64,000 bases of DNA, from assembly GCA_017412055.1 (NCBI GenBank), contig JAFQOW010000021.1, positions 1 through 64,000 of the forward strand. Direction: 5' to 3'. The stretch is from Lachnospiraceae bacterium (lineage in GTDB: Bacteria; Bacillota; Clostridia; Lachnospirales; Lachnospiraceae). The notes under the pieces are model-generated. The model did no database searches, had not been told where the DNA came from, and saw nothing but the letters and a program-made list of their open reading frames with translations. Below, piece after piece: positions 43,918 to 52,786 of the stretch; position 1 is the first letter of the stretch; each line of letters begins with the position of its first letter. A program made the position numbers and the translations under genes.

Positions 43918-44442
43918 ATGAAGAAGATTGAAGAATATGTGAGAAGTATACCAGATTTTCCTGAGGAAGGTATTATATTTAGAGATGTTACAAGTGTTTT
44001 ACAGGATGCAGATGGCTTACATCTTGCCATTGACCTTATGCAGGAAAAAATCAAGGATTTAGATTTTGATGTGGTTGTAGGACCAGAATCCAGAGGATTT
44101 ATATTTGGTGTGCCTATTGCGTACAATCTTCATAAGCCTTTTGTGCCAGTTCGTAAGAAGGGTAAATTACCTTGCGAAACTATTTCTATGGAGTATGCAT
44201 TAGAGTATGGCACAGCGACGATTGAGATACATAGGGATGCTATTAAGCCAGGTCAGAAGGTGCTTATAGTGGACGACCTTATGGCTACGGGTGGTACTAT
44301 TGAAGCAATCATTAAGCTTATAACAGAGCTTGGTGGAGAAGTGGTTGGCACTGTATTTTTAATGGAGCTTGCGGGATTAGAGGGACGTAAAAAATTAGAA
44401 GGACAGAATGTCCAATCAGTGATTGTATATCCTGGTAAATAA
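43918..44442 (+). CDS. apt: Adenine phosphoribosyltransferase
   Basis: A 174-aa purine-salvage enzyme (adenine + PRPP to AMP). The N-terminus has IPDFPEEGIIFRDVTSVL; the PRPP loop is VLIVDDLMATGGTIEA near residue 120; GPESRGFIFGVPIAYNL and the KLPCETISMEYALEYG hood motif are clear. Start ATG at 43918 with AAAGG upstream. recJ-apt-relA order is conserved in many Clostridia. Confidence 0.95.
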   Translation: MKKIEEYVRSIPDFPEEGIIFRDVTSVLQDADGLHLAIDLMQEKIKDLDFDVVVGPESRGFIFGVPIAYNLHKPFVPVRKKGKLPCETISMEYALEYGTATIEIHRDAIKPGQKVLIVDDLMATGGTIEAIIKLITELGGEVVGTVFLMELAGLEGRKKLEGQNVQSVIVYPGK

Positions 44443-44450
44443 AGATGGAC

Positions 44451-44480
44451 TTGTCCATTTATGTAAAAACTTACTATATT
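44451..44480 (+). promoter_or_regulatory. Putative promoter of relA
   Basis: TTGTCC (44451-44456), 18-bp spacer, TATATT (44475-44480). The -35 lies in a small ATGGAC/GTCCAT hairpin. Confidence 0.4.
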
Positions 44481-44503
44481 TACGATAAAGTGAGGCGTAT
44501 CCT

Positions 44504-46774
44504 ATGGCAGACGAGAAAATTGAAATAGTTATACCGAAAATTAAATCGCCGGAAGAGTACGAGAATCCGACTGAATTATATGATAAGCTTATAGCTATGA
44601 TAAAGAAGTATCATCCTTCGGATGATTACTCTTTAATCGAAAAAGCATATAAGCTTGCTGATGATGCCCATAAGGAGCAAAAGAGACGTTCAGGAGAGCC
44701 GTATATTATTCATCCATTGTCAGTTGCTATTATCTTAGCGGAGTTTGAGCTTGACAAGGAGACTATTATAGCAGGAATTCTTCATGATGTTGTGGAAGAT
44801 ACTGTGTTTACACTTGAAGAGATAAGCCAGATGTTTGGAGCAGAGGTTGCACTTCTTGTAGATGGTGTAACAAAGCTTACAAAAGTATCATATTCCGCAG
44901 ATAAAATAGAGATACAGGCAGAGAATCTTAGAAAGATGTTTCTTGCCATGGGTAAGGATATACGAGTTATCCTTATTAAGCTTGCAGACAGACTTCATAA
45001 TATGAGAACTATGGAGTATCAAAGTCCTGCTAAGCAGATAGAGAAATCAAGAGAGACTATGGATATTTATGCGCCTATAGCAGATAGACTTGGTATTTCT
45101 AAAATTAAGGTAGAGCTTGATGACTTGGCTCTTAAATACCTTGAACCAGATAAATTTGCAGATATTTCTTATCAGAGAAATGTTAAGCTAAGCTCTGGCG
45201 AGCTTATGATTAAGAATCTTGTAGAGGCAGTTGATGACCTTATGAAGGACGCAGGCATTAAGTCCAGAGTGTATGGTCGTATGAAGCATATCTTTAGTAT
45301 CTACAAGAAGATGATAAATCAGAATAAAGAATTTGATCAGATTTTAGATTTGTTTGCGGTAAGAATTATCGTAGATTCAGTGAAGGATTGTTATGCGGCT
45401 CTCGGCATTATCCATGAGCATTATAAGCCTATTCAGGGAAGATTTAAGGATTATATCGCTATGCCTAAGGCAAATATGTATCAGTCTCTTCATACAACAT
45501 TAATCGGACCACATGGTCAGCCATTTGAGATTCAGATTCGTACGGAAGAGATGCATAGAACTGCCGAGAATGGTATCGCAGCCCATTGGAAATACAAAGA
45601 AGACCCTAATGGTAAGCATACTCCAGATAAGGAAGAGGAGAAGCTTAGCTGGCTTAGAGAGATTCTTGAATGGCAGAATAATCTTTCTGATAATAAGGAA
45701 TTCTTAAGCGTAATTAAGAGTGACTTTAATTTATTTACAGAAGATGTATATTGTTTTACACCTTCAGGAGATGTAAAGAATCTTCCCAATGGTTCTACTC
45801 CTATTGATTTTGCTTACAGTATTCACAGTGCTGTGGGAAATAAGATGGTAGGTGCAAGAATTAATGGCAAGATAGTAAATATAGATTATAAGATACAGAA
45901 TGGTGATAGAATCGAGATTATTACATCTCAGAATTCTAAGGGACCTAGTAGAGATTGGCTTAATATTGTAAAAAGCTCACAGGCTAAGAATAAGATTAAC
46001 CAGTGGTTTAAGTCAGAATTTAAGGAAGATAATATAGTCAAAGGTCGAGAGCTTATAGAGCGCTATTGTAAGATGAAGGGTGTAAATATAAGTGACATTA
46101 CAAAGCATGAGTTTGTATCTAAGGTACTTTCTAAGTATAATTTAAAGGAATGGAATGCAGTGCTGGCAGCCATTGGACATGGAAGTATCAAGGAAGGTCA
46201 TGTAGTAAACAGACTTATTGATGAATATGAGAAAAAGAATAAAAAGATTCTTACAAATGAGCAGATTCTAGAAGAGATTGCAGAGAGCTCTAAGACTAAG
46301 AAAAATATTATTAAGTCTAAGGGTGGCATCGTAGTTAGAGGCGTTCATGATGTTTCTGTTCGTTTTTCTAAGTGCTGTAATCCGGTGCCTGGTGATGAGA
46401 TTGTAGGATTTATCACAAGGGGTAGAGGAATCTCTATTCATAGAACTGATTGTGTCAATGTAATGAATCTTGCAGAGGCAGACAGAGTGAGAATTATGGA
46501 AGCTGACTGGCAGGAGGAGAGAGAAAAGGGAGAGAAGTATCATGTGGAGATACAGATATTCTGCTCTAATAGAACAGGTCTCCTTGCAGATATTTCTAAG
46601 ATTCTTACAGAGAGAAATATAGATGTTCAAAGTATGAACAGTAGAACAAGTAAGCAGGATGTAGCGACCATAACTATGTCATTTATGATAGGTGGCAAGG
46701 ACGAGTTAAATAAGCTTGTAGATAAGATTCGTATGGTCGATTCTGTACTTGACGTTGTACGATCATCAAGTTAG
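44504..46774 (+). CDS. relA: (p)ppGpp synthetase/hydrolase, RelA/SpoT homologue
   Basis: A 756-aa bifunctional Rel. The HD hydrolase domain holds ILHDVVEDT near residue 90 and KLADRLHNMRT. The synthetase domain has SRVYGRMKHIFSIYKKM and YQSLHTTLIGPHG. A TGS domain (CFTPSGDVKNLPNGSTPIDFAY), a zinc-finger helical region with CCNPVPGD, and a C-terminal ACT domain follow. The intact HD site indicates hydrolysis as well as synthesis. It controls the stringent response. A GTGAGG-type site precedes the ATG. Its C-terminal end is 13 bp before the MBL gene. Confidence 0.95.
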   Translation: MADEKIEIVIPKIKSPEEYENPTELYDKLIAMIKKYHPSDDYSLIEKAYKLADDAHKEQKRRSGEPYIIHPLSVAIILAEFELDKETIIAGILHDVVEDTVFTLEEISQMFGAEVALLVDGVTKLTKVSYSADKIEIQAENLRKMFLAMGKDIRVILIKLADRLHNMRTMEYQSPAKQIEKSRETMDIYAPIADRLGISKIKVELDDLALKYLEPDKFADISYQRNVKLSSGELMIKNLVEAVDDLMKDAGIKSRVYGRMKHIFSIYKKMINQNKEFDQILDLFAVRIIVDSVKDCYAALGIIHEHYKPIQGRFKDYIAMPKANMYQSLHTTLIGPHGQPFEIQIRTEEMHRTAENGIAAHWKYKEDPNGKHTPDKEEEKLSWLREILEWQNNLSDNKEFLSVIKSDFNLFTEDVYCFTPSGDVKNLPNGSTPIDFAYSIHSAVGNKMVGARINGKIVNIDYKIQNGDRIEIITSQNSKGPSRDWLNIVKSSQAKNKINQWFKSEFKEDNIVKGRELIERYCKMKGVNISDITKHEFVSKVLSKYNLKEWNAVLAAIGHGSIKEGHVVNRLIDEYEKKNKKILTNEQILEEIAESSKTKKNIIKSKGGIVVRGVHDVSVRFSKCCNPVPGDEIVGFITRGRGISIHRTDCVNVMNLAEADRVRIMEADWQEEREKGEKYHVEIQIFCSNRTGLLADISKILTERNIDVQSMNSRTSKQDVATITMSFMIGGKDELNKLVDKIRMVDSVLDVVRSSS

Positions 46775-46787
46775 GAGGGGAAAGCAA

Positions 46788-47426
46788 ATGGGTTTACTTA
46801 GTATGAAATCTATAGTATTAAGTGTTTGCAGTACTAATTGTTATATTTTGTATGATAATGAGACGAAGGAAGGTTTTATTATAGACCCGGCTGCGTCTCC
46901 AGATAAAATTATAGATTTGGTTACGAGACTTTCCATAGATGTAAAGGCTATACTTCTTACCCATGGACATTTTGACCACATTGGTGGGGCAAATGTCTTA
47001 AAGGAGCGCTATGGTGTCCATATCTATGGACATGAAGATGAGGTGGATATGGCTAGGGATGCTATGATTAATCTTTCAGCACATTTTGATGATGTGAATT
47101 GTGTGGAGATTGATAAGCCATTAAGAGATGGAGAAGAATTTAAGGTGGCAGGCTTTGACATTAAAACTATACATACACCAGGCCACACAAAGGGAAGCTG
47201 TTGTTATATAGTAACAGATGATGAGAAGGATAGACTTTTTAGTGGAGATACGATATTCTACCACAGCTATGGCAGAACTGATTTGCCAACTGGCAGTGGT
47301 GCAACTATAATTCGTTCAATTTTAGATAAGTTATTGGTATTAGATGGTAATATGGAAGTGTTTCCAGGACATGGGGATACAACTACCATAGATGAAGAAA
47401 AAAAGTGGTATCGGAGAATAAATTAA
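46788..47426 (+). CDS. MBL-fold hydrolase (glyoxalase II-like)
   Basis: A 212-aa metallo-beta-lactamase-fold enzyme with the metal motif THGHFDHIGG near residue 60, HTPGHTKGS, the bridging Asp in FSGDTIF and the final FPGHGDTTTI. It resembles the YcbL/GloB-like group; the substrate is probably a thioester but is not proven. The ATG at 46788 follows GGAGGGG and replaces an upstream TTG that would overlap relA. The hemZ fusion begins directly after its stop codon. Confidence 0.88.
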   Translation: MGLLSMKSIVLSVCSTNCYILYDNETKEGFIIDPAASPDKIIDLVTRLSIDVKAILLTHGHFDHIGGANVLKERYGVHIYGHEDEVDMARDAMINLSAHFDDVNCVEIDKPLRDGEEFKVAGFDIKTIHTPGHTKGSCCYIVTDDEKDRLFSGDTIFYHSYGRTDLPTGSGATIIRSILDKLLVLDGNMEVFPGHGDTTTIDEEKKWYRRIN

Positions 47427-49595
47427 GTGGCAATATTAATTGATTTAAAAAGATTAGATTTTGAATATGATATATGGACACTGGTACGAGAGTTTTGCCC
47501 TAAGACAGATGTGCTTGTAAATTCTACAGAGAAGCTGGTAGATGATGATTATGTAGAATATATATTGCGAGTTCAGTTTGATGAGGTTAATTCTAAAATT
47601 CGTGCTTCTATTTTGGCGCCTGAAGAGTCAGATAAATGTAGGTGTATAGATTTAGAAGATTGTCAGAGTAGAATGCATGAATGTATACATAGAGAAGGCG
47701 GGGCTGACTATCTTGATAGGAAAGCAGTTAAAAATCAAGCAAAGCGTCTTGTTTATGATGTTATGTATGAAAAAACTGGTAAAAAACTGCCATGGGGAAC
47801 GCTTACGGGAATTAGACCAACAAAGATACCTATGTCTTTATATGAGAGAAAGAAGCCATACAAGGACGAAGCGGTATATGATTATATGAAGAAAACATAT
47901 TATGTGTCTGACGAGAAAATCAATTTAAGTCGTGATATTGCAAAAAGAGAGATTAGAATATTAAAGGATATTGATTATATAGATGGATACAGCTTATATA
48001 TAGGTATTCCGTTTTGTCCAAGTACATGTCTTTATTGCTCGTTTACATCGTATAATATCGATGCCTATAAGAAAAAGGTTGATGAGTATGTGGATTGTGT
48101 TATTAAGGAAATGGATTATGTAGCCAATGCCTTTAAACATAAAAAGCTTAATGCAGTATATTTTGGAGGCGGTACACCTACTACATTAAGTGATATTCAG
48201 CTTGACAGGCTTATATCTAAGGTTAAGAATTCTTTTGATTTTACATACGTGCAGGAATTCACAGTGGAGGCTGGACGTCCTGATAGTATAACTAGAGAAA
48301 AGCTTAAGGTGTTAAAGAAGCATGGTGTAAGCAGGATTTCCATTAATCCTCAGACTATGAAGCAGGAAACCTTAGATATAATAGGGCGAAAGCATACTGT
48401 GACTCAGGTTGTGGAAGCCTTTAATATGGCAAGAGAAGAAGGCTTTGACAATATAAATATGGATTTTATAGTAGGTCTTCCAAATGAAGGTATAGATGAT
48501 GTAAGGTATACTATGGAAGAGACATTAAAGCTTAATCCAGATAGTATTACAGTTCATTCATTAGCTATAAAGAGAGCAGCGCGCCTTAATATGTTTAAGG
48601 ATGAATATAAGGAATTATCTATAGAGAATAATAGAGAGATTATGGCACTTACAGCAGAATATGCAAAGAAGATGGGTATGGAACCATATTATCTGTATCG
48701 ACAGAAGAATATTGCCGGCAATATGGAAAATGTGGGATATGCAAAAGAAGGATGTGAGGGTATATACAATATTCTTATTATGGAAGAGAAGCAGACAATT
48801 GTTGCTTTGGGAGCAGGCTCTGTTACAAAGTATGTATATCCTGATGGGGAACGTATAGAGCGTGTGGATAATGTTAAGAATGTTGATTTGTATATAGAAC
48901 GAATCGATGAGATGATAGAGAGAAAGATTAATTTCTTTCAAAGAGTTTTGGATAATGGTAAGACAGAAAAAAATTCAAGCAGTACACAGGCAGTGCGACA
49001 AGCTCTAAAAAAGGATGTACCAGATGCCATAGAACATGGTATATATGTAAGTAATATGGCTTGTCTTATTGCAAAGGAGTTAGGACTTCCTGATAAGATG
49101 GTATATGAATTATCGGTGGCTGGTATACTTCATGATATAGGAAAACTTAGATTATCCAATTATATGTATGGAGATAAAGAGAATAGTTACATGATAGAGC
49201 AGTTAAGATATGTTCGTATGCATTCTAAGCTAAGTGCTGATATTCTTAAAGAAAGAGATTATTCTGATTTTATAGTAGAGAGTATACTTTATCACCATGA
49301 AAATTATGATGGCTCCGGATACCCTGAAAACCTTCAAGGAGAAAGTATTCCGTTGGGAGCAAGAATACTTCGAGTGTGTGATGTATTTATAGCACTTACC
49401 TCTGATAGACATTATAGAAAGGCTTTTGACAAGGATACAGCAGTAACTCTTATGATAGATGAGGTTAAGAATTTTGATATGGGCGTCTTTTTGGCATTCT
49501 TAAAGGTTGTCCATGAGATAGATTTGAATAAAGATATTAGGAAGCTATCTGCTCCAATAGGTAGCGTTATAGGAGGAAAAGATGAAGTTAAGTAA
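47427..49595 (+). CDS. hemZ: HemZ-type coproporphyrinogen dehydrogenase fused to an HD-GYP domain
   Basis: A 722-aa protein. Residues ~1-500 are HemZ-like: N-terminal region with GKKLPWGTLTGIRPTKIP, radical-SAM CPSTCLYC near 197-204, FGGGTPTTLS and ISINPQTM. Bacillus HemZ (about 500 aa) ends there. Residues ~515-722 form an HD-GYP domain with catalytic LHDIGK near 568, the signature HHENYDGSGYP near 622 and DVFIALTSDRHYRKA. All key HD-GYP residues are present, so c-di-GMP hydrolysis is plausible. The start is GTG right after the MBL stop. It overlaps hisS by 14 bp. Confidence 0.9.
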   Translation: MAILIDLKRLDFEYDIWTLVREFCPKTDVLVNSTEKLVDDDYVEYILRVQFDEVNSKIRASILAPEESDKCRCIDLEDCQSRMHECIHREGGADYLDRKAVKNQAKRLVYDVMYEKTGKKLPWGTLTGIRPTKIPMSLYERKKPYKDEAVYDYMKKTYYVSDEKINLSRDIAKREIRILKDIDYIDGYSLYIGIPFCPSTCLYCSFTSYNIDAYKKKVDEYVDCVIKEMDYVANAFKHKKLNAVYFGGGTPTTLSDIQLDRLISKVKNSFDFTYVQEFTVEAGRPDSITREKLKVLKKHGVSRISINPQTMKQETLDIIGRKHTVTQVVEAFNMAREEGFDNINMDFIVGLPNEGIDDVRYTMEETLKLNPDSITVHSLAIKRAARLNMFKDEYKELSIENNREIMALTAEYAKKMGMEPYYLYRQKNIAGNMENVGYAKEGCEGIYNILIMEEKQTIVALGAGSVTKYVYPDGERIERVDNVKNVDLYIERIDEMIERKINFFQRVLDNGKTEKNSSSTQAVRQALKKDVPDAIEHGIYVSNMACLIAKELGLPDKMVYELSVAGILHDIGKLRLSNYMYGDKENSYMIEQLRYVRMHSKLSADILKERDYSDFIVESILYHHENYDGSGYPENLQGESIPLGARILRVCDVFIALTSDRHYRKAFDKDTAVTLMIDEVKNFDMGVFLAFLKVVHEIDLNKDIRKLSAPIGSVIGGKDEVK

Positions 49596-50844
49596 GAAAC
49601 CTGTTAATGGTATGAAGGAAATATTACCTGCAGAAATGAAGATTAGAGATTATGCCATAAGTGTAATCAAGGAGACGTATGCTAAATTTGGTTTTACATC
49701 TATTGAGACACCTTGTATGGAGCACATTGAAAATCTTTGCAGTAAGCAGGGTGGAGAGAATGAAAAACTTATTTTTAAAGTGTTAAAGAGAGGCGAGAAG
49801 CTTAATCTCGAGACTGCTGCCACAGAAGCGGATTTAGTAGATTTTGGTATGCGTTATGATTTGACAGTGCCACTTGTAAGATTTTATTCAAATAATAGTG
49901 CAAATCTTCCAAGCCCATTTAAGGCATTGCAGATGGGAAACGTATGGAGAGCTGATAGACCTCAGAGAGGAAGATATCGTCAGTTTATGCAATGTGATAT
50001 CGATATTTTAGGTGAGGCTAGTAACCTTGCTGAAATCGAGCTAATCCTTGCTACAACAACTACTATCGGTAAGCTTGGCTTTAGGAATTTTAGAATCAAC
50101 ATAAATGACAGAAGAATATTAAAGGCAATGGCAGCTTATAGTGGCTTTAATGAGGAGGACTTTGATACTGTATTTATTATTCTTGACAAGATGGATAAGA
50201 TAGGTATGGAAGGTGTGGAGAAAGAGCTTAAGGAAAGCGGATTTGGTGCAGAAGCTGTAGATAAATATATGGATTTGTTTAAGGGAATGAAGGATGCAGA
50301 GAATGCATTGGATTTTCTTGCAAATGAGATTAAGGATTTCTTAGAAGCTGATGTTAAGGAAGGCTTAAGTGAGATAATTAATAGCGTGAAAGCTACAAAG
50401 AATGCCGACTTTGATTTGGTGTTTGACCCTACATTAGTAAGAGGTATGTCATATTATACAGGAACTATTTTTGAGATAGTTATGCCAGAGCTTGGTGCAA
50501 GCTGCGGTGGCGGTGGAAGATATGATAAGATGGTAGGAAAGTTTACAGGACAGGAGGTTCCTGCATGTGGCTTCTCCATTGGGTTTGAGAGAATTATTCT
50601 TCTTATGCTTGAAAGCGGATTTAAGATTCCAAATGAAAGCGAAAAGGTTGCCTACCTTATCGAGAAGGGTGTTTCTGGTGACAGACTTTGTGAAATTATC
50701 GCAAAGGCTCAGGAAGCCAGAAGTGAAGGCAAGCAGGTATTAGTTGCTCGCATGAACAAGAATAAGAAATTCCAGAAGGAGCAGTTAATTTCTGAGGGCT
50801 ACGAGAATTTCGAAGAGTTCTATAAAGAAGAATTAAAGAAATAA
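49582..50844 (+). CDS. hisS: Histidine-tRNA ligase
   Basis: A 420-aa class II synthetase. Motif 1 region PCMEHIENL, the ALQMGNVWRADRPQRGRYRQF motif 2 block, the histidine-binding LVRGMSYYTGTIFEI and GGGGRYDKM, and motif 3 ACGFSIGFERIILLML are all present; an anticodon-binding domain ends the protein. The ATG lies within the end of the hemZ fusion behind AGGAGG. aspS follows in the usual hisS-aspS pair. Confidence 0.95.
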   Translation: MKLSKKPVNGMKEILPAEMKIRDYAISVIKETYAKFGFTSIETPCMEHIENLCSKQGGENEKLIFKVLKRGEKLNLETAATEADLVDFGMRYDLTVPLVRFYSNNSANLPSPFKALQMGNVWRADRPQRGRYRQFMQCDIDILGEASNLAEIELILATTTTIGKLGFRNFRININDRRILKAMAAYSGFNEEDFDTVFIILDKMDKIGMEGVEKELKESGFGAEAVDKYMDLFKGMKDAENALDFLANEIKDFLEADVKEGLSEIINSVKATKNADFDLVFDPTLVRGMSYYTGTIFEIVMPELGASCGGGGRYDKMVGKFTGQEVPACGFSIGFERIILLMLESGFKIPNESEKVAYLIEKGVSGDRLCEIIAKAQEARSEGKQVLVARMNKNKKFQKEQLISEGYENFEEFYKEELKK

Positions 50845-50883
50845 ATAAGAATAAATAAGGATAGAATGAAAGGAATTAGAAAA

Positions 50884-52680
50884 ATGGCAGAATCAATGGT
50901 TGGACTTAAAAGAAGTCATAGATGTACAGAAGTATCTAACGGAAATATTGGTGAAGAAATCACAGTTATGGGTTGGGTTCAGAAGAGAAGAAATTTAGGT
51001 AGTCTTATCTTTATCGATTTAAGAGACCGTTCAGGAATTTTACAGATAGTGTTTGACGAGAATGATGTGCAAAAGGAAGGCTTTGAAAAGGCAGAAACAC
51101 TTCGTTCAGAGTTTGTTATAGCTGTAAAGGGTATGGTTACAAAGCGTGGTGGCGCTATCAATGAAAACTTAAAGACAGGTGATATCGAAATCCGTGCTAC
51201 AGAGCTTCGTATTTTATCTGAAGCACTTACACCACCATTCCCAATTGAAGATGGAATCACAACTAAGGATGATTTAAGACTTAAGTATAGATATCTTGAC
51301 CTTCGTCGTCCTTGCTTACAGAAGAATCTTATAATGAGAAGTAAAACAGCAACTCTTGTAAGAACATTTCTTGATAAGGAAGGCTTCTTAGAGATAGAGA
51401 CACCTATGCTTACAAAGAGCACACCAGAAGGTGCTAGAGACTATCTTGTACCAAGTCGTGTGCATCCAGGTAATTTCTATGCATTACCACAGTCACCACA
51501 GCTTTTTAAACAGCTTCTTATGTGTTCTGGATATGATAGATATTTCCAGATTGTTAAGTGCTTTAGAGATGAAGATTTAAGAGCTGATAGACAGCCAGAG
51601 TTTACTCAGATAGATATGGAATTATCATTTGTGGATGTGGATGATGTAATCGATGTAAATGAAAGACTCCTTGCAAAGATGTTTAAGGAAATCTTAGATG
51701 TGGATGTTAAGCTTCCAATTCAGAGAATGACATGGCAGGAGGCTATGGATAGATTTGGTTCAGATAAGCCTGATACAAGATTTGGTATGGAGCTTAAGGA
51801 TGTATCTAAGGTAGTAGAAGGCTGTGGTTTTGGCGTATTCACAGGAGCTCTTGAAAATGGTGGTTCTGTTCGTGGTATAAATGCTGAGGGACAGGGAGCT
51901 ATGCCAAGAAAGAAGATAGATGCATTGGTGGAAGTTGCAAAGACATATGGAGCTAAAGGACTTGCTTATCTTGCTATCAATGAAGATGGAACATATAAGT
52001 CATCCTTCTCTAAGTTTATGACCGAGGAGGAATTAGCTAAGCTTGTAGAAGCTATGGACGGTAAGCCAGGTGATTTACTTCTTTTTGCAGCTGATAAGAA
52101 TGATGTAGTATGGGCTGTACTTGGTGCCCTTCGTCTTCATATTGCAGATGAGCTTGGTTTATTAGATAAAAATCAGTTTAATTTCTTATGGATTACAGAG
52201 TTCCCACTTTTAGAGTGGAGTGAGGAGCAGAATAGATTTGTGGCTAAGCATCATCCATTTACAATGCCTATGGATGAGGATTTACAGTATCTTGATTCTG
52301 ACCCAGGCAGAGTTAGAGCTAAAGCATATGATATCGTGTTAAATGGTACAGAAATCGGTGGCGGTTCTGTGAGAATTTATCAGAGCGATGTTCAGGAGAA
52401 GATGTTTGAGGTGCTTGGATTTACTAAGGAAGAAGCTTATGACAGATTTGGTTTCCTTCTCAATGCATTTAAATATGGTGTACCACCACATGCAGGTCTT
52501 GCTTATGGACTTGACAGACTTATTATGCTTATGGCTAAGGAAGACAGTATCCGTGAGGTTATAGCATTCCCTAAGATTAAGGATGCATCTTGTCTTATGA
52601 CAGATGCACCAAATGTTGTAGATGATAAGCAGCTTGAGGAATTGGCTATAGCTATTGCTATGGAAGAGGTGGAAGAATAG
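50884..52680 (+). CDS. aspS: Aspartate-tRNA ligase
   Basis: A 598-aa bacterial-type AspRS: N-terminal OB anticodon-binding domain (GWVQKRRNLGSLIFIDLRDRSG), catalytic core with TPEGARDYLVPSR, FRDEDLRADRQPEFTQID and the inserted GAD domain, and the motif 3 region GLAYGLDRLIML. I prefer the ATG at 50884 (MAESMVGLKRSHRC), ten bases after AAAGGA; an ATG six codons earlier is possible. The gene ends before a clear terminator. Confidence 0.95.
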   Translation: MAESMVGLKRSHRCTEVSNGNIGEEITVMGWVQKRRNLGSLIFIDLRDRSGILQIVFDENDVQKEGFEKAETLRSEFVIAVKGMVTKRGGAINENLKTGDIEIRATELRILSEALTPPFPIEDGITTKDDLRLKYRYLDLRRPCLQKNLIMRSKTATLVRTFLDKEGFLEIETPMLTKSTPEGARDYLVPSRVHPGNFYALPQSPQLFKQLLMCSGYDRYFQIVKCFRDEDLRADRQPEFTQIDMELSFVDVDDVIDVNERLLAKMFKEILDVDVKLPIQRMTWQEAMDRFGSDKPDTRFGMELKDVSKVVEGCGFGVFTGALENGGSVRGINAEGQGAMPRKKIDALVEVAKTYGAKGLAYLAINEDGTYKSSFSKFMTEEELAKLVEAMDGKPGDLLLFAADKNDVVWAVLGALRLHIADELGLLDKNQFNFLWITEFPLLEWSEEQNRFVAKHHPFTMPMDEDLQYLDSDPGRVRAKAYDIVLNGTEIGGGSVRIYQSDVQEKMFEVLGFTKEEAYDRFGFLLNAFKYGVPPHAGLAYGLDRLIMLMAKEDSIREVIAFPKIKDASCLMTDAPNVVDDKQLEELAIAIAMEEVEE

Positions 52681-52687
52681 AGTGGAT

Positions 52688-52713
52688 AAAGGAGCAGTTT
52701 ATTGCTCCTTTTT
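52688..52713 (+). terminator. Intrinsic terminator of aspS
   Basis: AAAGGAGCA pairs with TGCTCCTTT, followed by TT; compact 9-bp stem. Confidence 0.85.
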
Positions 52714-52715
52714 AG

Positions 52716-52744
52716 TTGAAAAAGGATGTATTTTGTTATATTAT
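52716..52744 (+). promoter_or_regulatory. Promoter of the EAL-domain gene
   Basis: TTGAAA (52716-52721), 17-bp spacer, TATTAT (52739-52744), just after the aspS terminator. Confidence 0.65.
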
Positions 52745-52786
52745 TAAGTAAATATGTGGTGTGTGGTATTTGAAAGGAGAGTGCTT

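Noticed and set aside
49570-50884. T-box leaders for hisS or aspS
   Set aside because: hisS starts inside the preceding gene and the hisS-aspS gap is about 40 bases, too short for a T-box; no T-box sequence was seen.
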